DNA of 51,569 nucleotides, taken from Actinomycetes bacterium. Lineage in GTDB: Bacteria > Actinomycetota > Acidimicrobiia > Acidimicrobiales > Palsa-688. How positions within the stretch are numbered: the first letter of the stretch is position 1; each line of letters starts with the position of its first letter. The stretch covers positions 1-51,569 of the forward strand of contig JAKAQB010000020.1 of NCBI GenBank assembly GCA_021811865.1, read 5' to 3'. Shown here in pieces: positions 1 through 8,228 of this stretch. The position numbers and the translations under genes are program-made. The notes beneath the pieces are model-generated. The model saw only the letters and a program-made list of their open reading frames with translations, was not told the DNA's origin and ran no database searches.

Positions 1-1396
1 CCCGCTCTGGGTCCTGCCGCTGCCAGGTCAGCCCGGCCGAGTAGGTCATGAGCAGTTCCGACCCGGCGTGGGAGGTGACCACGGCGATGCCCTGCGAGGA
101 GTTCTCGAAGCCGAGGTTGCTCACGGTTCCTGACCCCCGCCAAACGGGCGCCCACCGAGAGCCGGCGTTCTCGCTCACCTCGATGACCGTCTGGCCACCG
201 AGCCGGCCTGCTGCGGCGAGGGTGGTGTTGGATGCGGCGGCGAACGCCTGCACCTGCAGACCCGACGGCAGCCGCCCCGAGCTCGTCCAGGTGCTCCCGC
301 CATCGGCGGAGTAGTAGACGGCGGCACCGGCTGCGCCGGTCGGCGCCTGGCACTCGGCGAAGAGATCCTGCGCCTTGACGGCGGCGAGGTGGACACGGAT
401 GCCGGGGCCGCACTGCCCACCCACCGGGACCCAGCTCCCCCAGCGCCCCGACGGGCCGCGGCGCGCGCCGGCGACGAACGTGGGGGCGTTGGCGACGATC
501 CAGCCGGCGTTGCCCTGCAGCACGAGCTGGGTGGACGGGTTGGAGCCGCTGGCCGGCAGGGTCGCGCTCACCGGTCGCCATGTCGCGGAGGACTGCGGGG
601 AGGAGATCATCGTCAGGCCCGCCGGCGACCCCCGGAAGACGGCCGCCTCGGCACGCCGCTGCGTCGCTTCCAGCGACAGGACCTCTCCACCCTGGGTCTG
701 GGCCTGGCCAACGGCCTGCCAGGTGGCCCCCTGGTTGGCCGTCCACCAGAGCACGTACTGGGTACCGACGCGCCCGTAGATCCAGCCATCGTTCTGGTCG
801 GAGAAGCGCGTCGACAGCTGGACGCTGCCAGAAGCCAGGAAGTTGGGAGCCGTACCGGGCGGCGCGGGCACGCCGAGGTCCTGCCAGCTCGAGCCGCCGT
901 CGAGCGTGCCGGCGAGGGCTAGGCAGCGTCCCGACGAGCAGCTCACGGTGCCGAGCACGTAGCCGATGCGGCTGGTGACGAACGTGGCCGACAGCGGGGT
1001 GAAGCTCACCGGGACTGAGACCGGGGCTGGGACCGGTCCGCCGCTGGCCGGCGGCGCGGACACCGCCGGCCTGATGGCCGGGACCTTTCCCTGGGTGTGG
1101 ACCATGGGCTGGTTGGCGGACCCCCCGCCCACTCCCACGGCGGTCGAGCGCAGCGGTTGGTTGGCGACGACGGCCGCCGAAACGCCGATCACAGCGACGC
1201 CCGCCACCGCCGCTACGGCGGCGGCGACGCGGCGACGGGCGGTGCGCCGGCGTGCCCGCCAGTCGTGGATGGCGGCGATCGACCGCAGCCGACCGGTGAA
1301 GGGGGCCACGGCGTCCGCCTCGAGGCGCAGGGTCTCCCGAAGGCGCTCGACGACAGGGTCGTCGTCCCGAGAGACCTTGGCGGTGGAGGGGTTCAC
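1..1396 (-). CDS. membrane-anchored beta-propeller protein, possible anti-sigma factor (partial)
   Basis: Read on the minus strand from a GTG whose GTGA overlaps the stop of the upstream sigma-factor gene, so the two are translationally coupled; the frame stays open to the window edge and the C-terminus is missing. Residues 1-50 are charged and cytoplasmic-looking (DDDPVVERLRETLRLEA, then HDWRARRRTARRR), followed by one Ala/Val-rich transmembrane helix, a Pro/Gly-rich linker and a long extracytoplasmic part. That part repeats GG(S/A)xWxxL/V-like motifs (GTLDGGSSWQDLG, NQGATWQAVG, ADGGSTWTSSG), typical of BNR/sialidase-like beta-propellers. Position behind an ECF sigma gene and the cytoplasm-TM-outside layout fit an anti-sigma/sensor protein, but I see no HxxxCxxC zinc motif, so the anti-sigma role is inference. 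Confidence 0.75.
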   Translation of the reverse strand, partial: MNPSTAKVSRDDDPVVERLRETLRLEADAVAPFTGRLRSIAAIHDWRARRRTARRRVAAAVAAVAGVAVIGVSAAVVANQPLRSTAVGVGGGSANQPMVHTQGKVPAIRPAVSAPPASGGPVPAPVSVPVSFTPLSATFVTSRIGYVLGTVSCSSGRCLALAGTLDGGSSWQDLGVPAPPGTAPNFLASGSVQLSTRFSDQNDGWIYGRVGTQYVLWWTANQGATWQAVGQAQTQGGEVLSLEATQRRAEAAVFRGSPAGLTMISSPQSSATWRPVSATLPASGSNPSTQLVLQGNAGWIVANAPTFVAGARRGPSGRWGSWVPVGGQCGPGIRVHLAAVKAQDLFAECQAPTGAAGAAVYYSADGGSTWTSSGRLPSGLQVQAFAAASNTTLAAAGRLGGQTVIEVSENAGSRWAPVWRGSGTVSNLGFENSSQGIAVVTSHAGSELLMTYSAGLTWQRQDPER

Positions 1397-1923
1397 GACT
1401 CGAGCACCCTCCGCAGGTCCTGGAGAGCTCGGTGCGTGGCCGACTTGACCGTCCCCACCCGACATCCGAGCACGCCGGCGACCTGTGCCTCCGAGTAGTC
1501 GAGGTAGTACCGGAGGACGAGCACGTGCCGGCGCCGGGGGGCGAGGCGTGCCAGCGCATCCCACATCTCGACGTCCGAGGTTCCGGCGACGACCACCGGT
1601 CGGTCGGGCCGGTACTGGTCCTCCCGGCGCCGGTGCCGGTGCCACGACCAGCAGGCGTTGGTCACGCTGCGGTGCAGGTACGCCGCCGGCTCGTCGACGG
1701 CCTCCAGCCGTGGCCGGGCCCGGAGGAACACGTCCTGGACGAGGTCCTCGGCGGCCGCCTGGCTGCCGGTCAGGAGGAACGCCAGCCGTACGAGCCCGTC
1801 CCGCTCCCGGCGGTAGAGGTCGTCGAACAGCGGCGGCGCCGGCCGGTCCCGCCGCCGGCGCGCCGGGTGGGGCCCTGCCGGCCCGTCGGCGGTCGTCGGC
1901 CCGCTGTCACCCACGTCTGTCAC
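1393..1923 (-). CDS. ECF RNA polymerase sigma factor, SigE-like family
   Basis: A 176-residue sigma-70 family protein. Region 2 spans about residues 34-70 (LYRRERDGLVRLAFLLTGS then AAEDLVQDVFLRA) and region 4 about 125-172 (RRRHVLVLRYYLDYSEAQVA, then GTVKSATHRALQDLR), the usual ECF size and order. I chose the GTG at 1923 because it gives a normal ECF length and is preceded by a GGGGAG-like site; an in-frame extension to 2178 is low-complexity and lacks homology-like features. It is coupled to the downstream membrane protein by GTGA. Such pairs usually respond to envelope signals; the target genes are unknown, although the pilin-like operon lies just upstream on the same strand. About 275 bases of non-coding DNA separate the two units. 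Confidence 0.88.
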   Translation of the reverse strand: MTDVGDSGPTTADGPAGPHPARRRRDRPAPPLFDDLYRRERDGLVRLAFLLTGSQAAAEDLVQDVFLRARPRLEAVDEPAAYLHRSVTNACWSWHRHRRREDQYRPDRPVVVAGTSDVEMWDALARLAPRRRHVLVLRYYLDYSEAQVAGVLGCRVGTVKSATHRALQDLRRVLES

Positions 1924-2198
1924 GACGCCCCAGCTCCCCGAAAAGTTCCCGCCACACGCCGCCATTGTCGCGGTTCGGGCGGCGCCGAGGGAGCTTCCGG
2001 CGCGCGTCGAGACCCGGCGGGGGGGGTGCCGGGTCTCGACGGCTCGCTCCACGGACAGGGGGGACATCCGGAGCCGAGCAGGTGTTGCAACCACGGGCAG
2101 GCGACATGCATTCCCGCCGCCGGGAGATCTTCGGCCCAGGCCGGGCGGCGGTGCTCGAGGTCCTCCGTCGGCCACCACGCCTCCTCACCGGAGCGCAG

Positions 2199-3962
2199 TC
2201 ACTCGTGGGTGTTGGTCACCTGGGAGGGCGCGAGGTCCGGGGGGGCGTTCCAACGCTGCGACAGGTTCCCGTCACAGGTGTCCACCTGGATCATCGTCCA
2301 GGCGTCCCCGCTCCCGACCGCTCCGGAGGGCCAGACGATGCCGGTGGACGAGTTCGCCTGGAGGCAGCGGCCCTGGTAGTCCTGGTAGGTGTAGTCGGTG
2401 AGTGAGGTCCCGCCGGAGCCGACGGAGACCCAGACCATGCTGGCGTCTCCCGCCGGCACGGTGCCCGAGCGCACGCTGGCCAGGAGGCTGCTGCAGTCGA
2501 CCACCGTCACGGCCGTGGGGTTGTAGCCCCCGGTGACCTGTATCGGCCCGCCGCCCGGCGGCTGGTCGGCCGGGTTGGTGGCGTTGTCCGGTGCTGTCCG
2601 GAGGCAGTAGGGGGTGACCCCGCTCGGGGGCCTGTCGGCCGGGTTGGGGCACTGGCCCTGGAGGTTGTAAGGGGTGTAGAGCAGGCCCGAGTTGGCCGGC
2701 TCGCCGCTGATCGAGGACAGCGGCACCCAGCACCACCGCTGGTTCCAGATGGGGTAGTTGGCGGTGTCCGGGAACTGCTTGCAGGTGTAGTCGATGAGTG
2801 AGCCAAAACTGGTGTCCTGGTTGGTGACGTCCATGCACCGGCCGAACTCCAGGTAGTTCACCAGCTGGTCGGACGGCCCTTCTGTCCCCGGGGTCGGGTT
2901 CGAGCCACCCGAGCCGACCTGGGAGGTCATCTGCCAGGTCCAGGTGTCGCTGAAGGGCTGGGCACAGTCGTTGGGGCCACCAGGGCCGCCCTGGATGGTC
3001 ACGGGCTGCTCGGCCGCGGACGGATCGGCGTTCATCAGGCACCAGCTGTTGGGGTCGCCGGCCGTGTTGACGCCCTCGATCTGGGCGGTGTCCTGGACGC
3101 CCCACTGCTGGTCGAACGGCGTTGGCGTCGCCGTGCTGCAAGGCTCGAGCAGGACGGCGTTGGTGCTGAGGGAGCTCGCGTTGATCGTCCCGGTCTGCGT
3201 CTGGCCGGGATCGGTGACGCAGTAGGCCTGCCCTCCGAGGATCGTCTGGATCGTGTAGTTGGGCTCGTAGCCGAACTGCTCCCTCGGGTTGGCGGTGCTG
3301 CAGGCAGTGGAGATGATCGTGTCGAGGTAGTAGTTCCTGCCGCCGGCGGAGGGACCGATCGTCCAGCAGTTGTCGCGGTTGAAGCTCCAGATCAGGCCGC
3401 CCGGGAAGTTCTGATTGGTAGGCGACAGGAAGGTGTAGGTCGAGTAGACGGTCCGCGTCGGCACCGTCGAGCTGGACGGGTTGTCGCTGCCGACCGATGT
3501 GATGCCCGCCTTCACGACGGTGTACTCGATCCCGCGGCCTGGCGCCGGGCCGGCACCGTGGGTGCATGTGGCGGTGGAAGTACCCGACGAGGTCCTGATC
3601 GTGTAGGTGATGGTGACGCTGTAGTGGAGGGTGGAGCTGGACCCGGAGTCGATCGTGCCGGTCAGCGGCGAGCTGGAGGTGGCGCACGGCAGCTGGGCGA
3701 CGTTGCCCACGAGCTGGCCTCTTGCGGTGTGCGAGGCCGCCCGGATCTCGCCGACCGCCGCCTGTACACCGGCGAGCGCTCCTTGGAGGGCGTCGTCGCG
3801 CTGCGCCAGCCGCGAGGCGAAGTTGAGCTGGAACGCCGCCGCCGTCGCCAGGGTGCTGACCAGGACGGACATGAACATGATCAGGGCCAGCACCAGCAGG
3901 ATAGAGCCCCGATCGTCCGCCGGCCGGGCGGGAGCGACGCGCGAGCGAAGACGGAGCCTCAT
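2199..3962 (-). CDS. PilX-like surface protein with ricin-type lectin region
   Basis: 587 residues from the ATG that overlaps the stop of the preceding prepilin gene (ATGA). The N-terminus is short and basic, then DDRG is followed by one hydrophobic helix (SILLVLALIMFMSVLVSTLA), the layout of PilX/GspK-like minor pilins and of TadE-like anchors. The outer part is Cys/Trp-rich with several QxW-like repeats (FDQQWGVQ, DTWTWQM, WNQRWCW, LSQRWNA) and CLxxN/CMDV segments, the signature of ricin-B beta-trefoil carbohydrate-binding domains. This suggests a pilus- or membrane-displayed lectin for polysaccharide adhesion. The helix is recognisable, but a type III prepilin peptidase site is not canonical (no GFTLVE). 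Last gene of a three-gene operon. Confidence 0.8.
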   Translation of the reverse strand: MRLRLRSRVAPARPADDRGSILLVLALIMFMSVLVSTLATAAAFQLNFASRLAQRDDALQGALAGVQAAVGEIRAASHTARGQLVGNVAQLPCATSSSPLTGTIDSGSSSTLHYSVTITYTIRTSSGTSTATCTHGAGPAPGRGIEYTVVKAGITSVGSDNPSSSTVPTRTVYSTYTFLSPTNQNFPGGLIWSFNRDNCWTIGPSAGGRNYYLDTIISTACSTANPREQFGYEPNYTIQTILGGQAYCVTDPGQTQTGTINASSLSTNAVLLEPCSTATPTPFDQQWGVQDTAQIEGVNTAGDPNSWCLMNADPSAAEQPVTIQGGPGGPNDCAQPFSDTWTWQMTSQVGSGGSNPTPGTEGPSDQLVNYLEFGRCMDVTNQDTSFGSLIDYTCKQFPDTANYPIWNQRWCWVPLSSISGEPANSGLLYTPYNLQGQCPNPADRPPSGVTPYCLRTAPDNATNPADQPPGGGPIQVTGGYNPTAVTVVDCSSLLASVRSGTVPAGDASMVWVSVGSGGTSLTDYTYQDYQGRCLQANSSTGIVWPSGAVGSGDAWTMIQVDTCDGNLSQRWNAPPDLAPSQVTNTHE

Positions 3963-4618
3963 GACGTGCACACCGGGACGCTCGGGGGCTGGGAGCTGGT
4001 GGTGTTGACGGCGGTGAAGGTGACGCTCGCCTGGGAGCTGACCGCGTCCAGCGCTGTGGTGTTGTCGGCGAGCAGGGTGATGGTGAGCTGCTGGTTGTCC
4101 ACGGTCGTCCCGCCCGGGGGGAAGCTGAACGGGGGCGTGCCCGGACTGGTCGACAGCCCGGTCGCGAGGACCGTCCACGAAGGCGCAGCGGGGGCGCTCT
4201 GGGTCACGGGCCATGTCTGCTCCTCGAGGGTGCCTGTCGACGTGGCGTAGAGCAGCTCGGTGCAGGTGGCGTCGTAGCCCGAGTAGAAGGTCACAGCGTC
4301 GGCTCCCGACGGGGCGCTCGTGTAGGTGCGCGCCTGCTGGGTGCCGTTGCAGGGGGCCGTCGAGGCGGTCCAGCCGAGCGGGCAGTCGACGGTCGACGCG
4401 TACCGCACCTGCCGGTCGAGGGAGATGAAGGCGCCCGCCACGGCTGCTTGCGACTGCTCCAGCGTCGCACTGCGCGACTGCTCGCCGAAGGCGGTCTGGA
4501 ACATGCCCATGGCCATCACCAGCACGATGCCGAGCAGGAGCATCGCGACGGCGAGCTCCACCAGGGTGAAGCCTGCCTCCGGGTCATCCGGATCCGGCTG
4601 GGGGTGCGCGGTCGTCAC
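3959..4618 (-). CDS. type IV prepilin-like protein (PilW/GspJ-like)
   Basis: 219 residues. The N-terminus has a short polar leader ending in G, then FTLVELAVAMLLLG, the canonical type III prepilin signal with Glu at +5, so it should be cut by a prepilin peptidase (none in this window) and assembled into a pilus or pseudopilus. The remainder is a Ser/Thr-rich extracellular domain with Cys residues. Start is a GTG overlapping the stop of the upstream gene (GTGA); the lectin-like gene follows with another ATGA overlap. Size and position (second of three prepilin-like genes) match PilW/GspJ minor pilins, but family assignment beyond prepilin is tentative. Confidence 0.82.
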   Translation of the reverse strand: MTTAHPQPDPDDPEAGFTLVELAVAMLLLGIVLVMAMGMFQTAFGEQSRSATLEQSQAAVAGAFISLDRQVRYASTVDCPLGWTASTAPCNGTQQARTYTSAPSGADAVTFYSGYDATCTELLYATSTGTLEEQTWPVTQSAPAAPSWTVLATGLSTSPGTPPFSFPPGGTTVDNQQLTITLLADNTTALDAVSSQASVTFTAVNTTSSQPPSVPVCTS

Positions 4619-5274
4619 CTGTCCCCGCTGGTGGTCGTCGTCTCGGGTGTCGTAGTCGTGGTGGTGGGCTCCACCGTCGTCGTCGTGGTCGGCGGCTCGG
4701 GGGCCGTGACGGCCGAGAACTGGGCGTCGGGGGCGGTGCTGATGACAGTGGACGTCGCATAGGAGCACCTACCGGAGGCGCAAACGGCGCTCGGCCAGGT
4801 CACGGCGACGACGGCGCGCACCATCGGAGGGTTGGAGCCGGTGCTGGTCGTGCAGGTCGTCGACCCACCGGATGTCTGGAGGTAGCACAGCCCGAGGTAG
4901 GCGTAGGTGGTGAACGCGGCGTTGTCCACCGTGGTGGACGTGCTGAGCGGCACGGTCGGCGTGCCGTTGGCGACGTCGTACTCGGTCATGCCCGCGAGCG
5001 ACACGCCCGGGGGGGTGGACGTGGCGTCGCCCATCTGCCGTCCGGCGAGGATGTCGGACGCCGATGGTGTGGCGCTCTGGGGGATGATGGCCCGGATGGC
5101 GTCGAGCTCGGAGTCCGCCAGCGTGACGGCGACCTGGTGGAGGCGCCCGTCGTTGCTGGCTCGCGCTCCGCCTGTCATCGCGAACGCGAACGCGAGGGAG
5201 ACGATGGAGAACAACAGCAGCGCCACGACCAGCTCCACGAGGGTGAAGCCGCTGTCGTGATCACGCCTTGCCAC
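4615..5274 (-). CDS. type IV prepilin-like protein (minor pilin)
   Basis: First gene of the pilin-like operon, about 219 residues if started at the GTG at 5274 (VARRDHDSG then FTLVELVVALLLF). The motif with Gly before Phe and Glu at +5 is a classical class III signal sequence; longer in-frame starts upstream would give an unusually long leader, and I cannot exclude the GTG about 40 bases further out. The C-terminal half contains a predicted globular extracellular domain and ends in a Thr/Glu-rich tail (TTTTTVEPTTTTT), a likely glycosylated or flexible stalk. Together with the next two genes it probably builds a minor-pilin tip complex that displays the ricin-like lectin. Confidence 0.8.
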   Translation of the reverse strand: MARRDHDSGFTLVELVVALLLFSIVSLAFAFAMTGGARASNDGRLHQVAVTLADSELDAIRAIIPQSATPSASDILAGRQMGDATSTPPGVSLAGMTEYDVANGTPTVPLSTSTTVDNAAFTTYAYLGLCYLQTSGGSTTCTTSTGSNPPMVRAVVAVTWPSAVCASGRCSYATSTVISTAPDAQFSAVTAPEPPTTTTTVEPTTTTTTPETTTTSGDR

Positions 5275-5716
5275 GCCGGGGTTCCGGCACGAGGAGTGGC
5301 ACGACAGACGCACACCGTAAGTATCGGGTGGACGGAGCTGCACGTGGAGGCCGCCTTCCTCGATTCCCGTATTTCCGGTCGGGAACGAAGGCCCGGAGGC
5401 TCCTACTGAGGGCGGGGCGCCGGCGGGCATCACCCTTCGATCGTCCGCCCGCGCGGCAACCTGAGACATGCTGCGCCTTCATGCTGGATTGCCCGGCTAG
5501 GAGGACTTCGGGACCTTATCCACCCTCGGTCAGCGCACCGGTGGTTGCGGCAGGCTCCCCGGGCCGGCAGCTCCCGGTGTTCCGCCTGTTCCATCCTCCG
5601 CACCGGGCCGTCACGGTGGTACCGTCTCGCCGCGCTCACCCAGCTGCTCCTGGGCTGGTGTGCCCGCCACGGCGAGCAGAGCGCCCGTCGACCAGAAAGA
5701 GGGGGGTTGTCGATAC
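5275..5716. other. intergenic region between divergent pilin operon and permease
   Basis: About 440 bases with no ORF I would accept: the open frames here are short, Arg/Pro-rich and overlap on both strands. It must hold the promoters of the minus-strand pilin operon and of the permease. A purine-rich stretch (GAAAGAGGGGGG) at about 5694-5707 could be the permease ribosome site. I see no convincing riboswitch or operator palindrome. Confidence 0.5.
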
Positions 5717-7468
5717 ATGGCTGCAACCGAACGTCAAGCGGTGCTGGAGGCCGAGGGCCTCAATCGGGCGGTCGGACTGGTAGGCCTCATGTGGGCCTCC
5801 GAGACGTCCATCATCGGGTCCGGGTGGCTCTTCGGCGCCCTCGGCGCTGCGACCCTCGCCGGACCGTCGGCGATCCTCTCGTGGCTCATCGCCTCGGTGA
5901 TCATCACCATCCTTGCTCTCGTCCACGCCGAGCTCGGTGGCCTGTTCCCTGTCACCGGCGGGACAAGCCGCTTCCCCCACTACGCCTTCGGCAGCTTCGC
6001 CGGCGCCACGTTCGGCTGGTTCTCGTACCTCCAGGCGGCAGCCGTGGCGCCGATCGAGGTGGAGGCCGTCATCCAGTACCTGGGGGTCATCCCGAGTGCC
6101 GGCTTCGGGGGCTTGTTCAACAGCAAGGGCATGCTCTCGTGGGAGTACGGCATACCCGTGGCGGTGGTGCTCATGATCGCCTGCACCTACATGAACCTGG
6201 TCGGCATCCGCTGGCTGGCGAAGACAAACAATGGCATCACCACCTGGAAGGTGTTGATCCCGGTGCTGGCGATCTTGATCTTCCTCGTCTTCAAGTTCCA
6301 CGGAGGCAACTTCGGCGGAGGCCACGCCGGACCCTTCTTCGTGAAGGGCGCGGCGGTGAAGACGCTGTTCGAGGCCATGCCAGCGGCCGGGATCATCTTC
6401 TCGCTCCTCGGGTTCGAGCAGGCCGTGCAGCTCGGCGGCGAGAGCGCCAACCCGCAACGGGACCTCCCCAGGGCCGTGATCGGCTCGATCCTCCTCGGAG
6501 CGGCGATCTACGTGCTCGTCCAGATTGCGTTCATCGCTGCCCTGAAGCCGAGCGTGCTCGCCGCCGGCGGGGGTTGGTCGGGCATACCGAGCCATCTGAC
6601 CAACGCCACGATCCACAGCCTGACATCGGCGCCCTTCGCGACGCTTGCCGCCGTTGGCGGCCTCGCCTGGTTGGCCTGGATCTTCCGGGTCGACGCCTTC
6701 GTCTCGCCGGGTGGAACCGCCCTCATGTACCTCACGTCGGCGTCCCGCATATCGTTCGGCCTCTCGAAGAACGGCTACGTCCCGGAGGTCTTCGAGCGGA
6801 CCAGCACCGAGAAGATACCGGTCTTCGCTGTGATCTTCTCAGCCGGTCTCGGCCTCCTCTTCCTCCTGCCCTTCCCGTCGTGGTTCGCCCTCGTCGGGGT
6901 CATAACCAGTGCCTCGGTGATGATGTACGCGGCCGCCCCGCTGTCGCTCGGCGCGCTTCGGCGGAGCAAGCCGGACCTGCCTCGGTCATACAGGCTGCCG
7001 GCCGGCGAGATCATCGCCCCGATCGCGTTCGTCTTCGCCAACCTCGTCGTGTACTTCTCGGGTTGGGGCACTTACAGCGCGCTGATGGCGTTCATGGTGA
7101 TCGGAGCGGTACTCATCGGGCTCTCGTTCACCTTCCACCTCAACCAGCACCAGCCGAGGTTGGACTGGAATGCCGCCCCGTGGGTCCTCACCTACCTCGT
7201 GGGGATGGGTGTCATCTCCTTCGTCGGGGCGTTCCCAGGTGCACCGGGGCTCTACGTCCCCAAGGGCGTCGGCCTCTTCAATGGCATCTTCGGCCTCAAC
7301 CACACGTTGGTGGGCGGCAAGGGGACCATCCTGCCGTTCTGGTGGAGCATGCTTGTCGTCATCATCTTCTCCCTCCTGATCTACGCGTGGGCGATCTCGA
7401 CCCGCATGCCGAGCGACAAGGTCGACGAGTACGTCCGGGACGTGTACCCCCCGCCGGTCGCCGAGTAG
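5717..7468 (+). CDS. APC superfamily amino acid/polyamine permease
   Basis: 583 residues with about twelve hydrophobic helices, beginning GLNRAVGLVGLMWASETSIIGSG-like, i.e. the helix 1 region that binds substrate in APC transporters, and a helix 6 segment (AAGIIFSLLGFEQAVQLGGE followed by NPQRDLPRAVIGS) typical of the family. Acts in the cytoplasmic membrane as a secondary transporter of amino acids or related compounds; substrate cannot be read from sequence. Start at ATG 5717 follows a GAGGGGGG-rich stretch; upstream in-frame codons are non-conserved-looking. It is followed by a strong hairpin, so it seems monocistronic. No link to the carboxylase or microcompartment genes is evident. Confidence 0.88.
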   Translation: MAATERQAVLEAEGLNRAVGLVGLMWASETSIIGSGWLFGALGAATLAGPSAILSWLIASVIITILALVHAELGGLFPVTGGTSRFPHYAFGSFAGATFGWFSYLQAAAVAPIEVEAVIQYLGVIPSAGFGGLFNSKGMLSWEYGIPVAVVLMIACTYMNLVGIRWLAKTNNGITTWKVLIPVLAILIFLVFKFHGGNFGGGHAGPFFVKGAAVKTLFEAMPAAGIIFSLLGFEQAVQLGGESANPQRDLPRAVIGSILLGAAIYVLVQIAFIAALKPSVLAAGGGWSGIPSHLTNATIHSLTSAPFATLAAVGGLAWLAWIFRVDAFVSPGGTALMYLTSASRISFGLSKNGYVPEVFERTSTEKIPVFAVIFSAGLGLLFLLPFPSWFALVGVITSASVMMYAAAPLSLGALRRSKPDLPRSYRLPAGEIIAPIAFVFANLVVYFSGWGTYSALMAFMVIGAVLIGLSFTFHLNQHQPRLDWNAAPWVLTYLVGMGVISFVGAFPGAPGLYVPKGVGLFNGIFGLNHTLVGGKGTILPFWWSMLVVIIFSLLIYAWAISTRMPSDKVDEYVRDVYPPPVAE

Positions 7469-7485
7469 CGCTGGCAGGTATCGTC

Positions 7486-7518
7486 GTAGCGACCGCCGGA
7501 GCCGCCGGCGGTCGCTAC
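7486..7518 (+). terminator. strong hairpin after permease gene
   Basis: Perfect 14-base arms, GTAGCGACCGCCGG (7486-7499) and CCGGCGGTCGCTAC (7505-7518), with a 5-base loop, 18 bases after the permease stop. No T-run follows, as is common for terminators in high-GC actinobacteria. It may act in either direction. Confidence 0.7.
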
Positions 7519-7602
7519 GCATCCCACCCAATCCCCTATCGTGGATCTCGGTGGACCGCGTGTCGATCCGCTGCCTGGTTGCACCGAGGATGCGAGGTGA
7601 CG

Positions 7603-8061
7603 ATGCCCACGCGACCGGTCGTGCGAGCCGACCGGACCTCCCGCATCTTGCTTGCAGCGGCAGCGCTTTGGAGCGGCGGCCTGTTGGTCGCGGCGTGTAC
7701 CGCACCGGTCTACAGCTCCGAGTCGACATCGGGCTCCTCGACGTCGGTGCCAGGCGCCACAAGTCCTTCGATGACCGCTCGCGCGCACCTTGTGCACGCT
7801 TCCGCCACCCTGGTGCAAGTCAACGGGTTCAAGGCGCTCGCACCTGTCGGCATACCTCTCCTCGCCGTCATCGTCGTGGCCTTCGCCTCCTGGTACGGCG
7901 GCAAGCACGGAAACCGCGCCGCCAGGTGGCTTGCGTGGACGGTGACCGCGCTGGCCGGTTGCGTCGCAGTCGTTGGGATGCTCAGCATCGGGCCGTTCAT
8001 CCTCCCGGTCCCGGTCCTGCTCGGAGTGGTTTGTGCAAGATCCTCAGCAGGGCCTTCCTGA
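7603..8061 (+). CDS. small membrane protein of unknown function
   Basis: 152 residues, not recognised. ATG at 7603 follows GAGGTGA at a good distance. Hydrophobic helices lie at about residues 15-35 (ILLAAAALWSGGLLVAAC, resembling a lipoprotein-type signal with a Cys), 85-100 (VGIPLLAVIVVAFASWYGG) and 110-145. The middle is Ser/Thr-rich. Probably a three-helix membrane protein or a signal-anchored protein with two helices. It stands alone between the hairpin and the convergent regulator gene; nothing in the context suggests a job. Confidence 0.6.
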   Translation: MPTRPVVRADRTSRILLAAAALWSGGLLVAACTAPVYSSESTSGSSTSVPGATSPSMTARAHLVHASATLVQVNGFKALAPVGIPLLAVIVVAFASWYGGKHGNRAARWLAWTVTALAGCVAVVGMLSIGPFILPVPVLLGVVCARSSAGPS

Positions 8062-8228
8062 CGAACCTCGGCGGCGACGCAGGCCCGTCGCCCAGCACCA
8101 CGGACGGGCCCCACACCTCGACGCCGGGCCAGTGACTTGGGTCATTTTCGGACGGACTTCCGCGGCAGAGTCAGACACGCCCAGTTTCATGGGATTGGGA
8201 TGGGCGAGTGCCGGCATGGCGGCCGGGA

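Noticed and set aside
5545..7602. Front of an 838-codon plus-strand frame over the permease
   Set aside because: Only its last 152 codons (7603-8061) look like a protein; the rest is an out-of-frame shadow of the permease.
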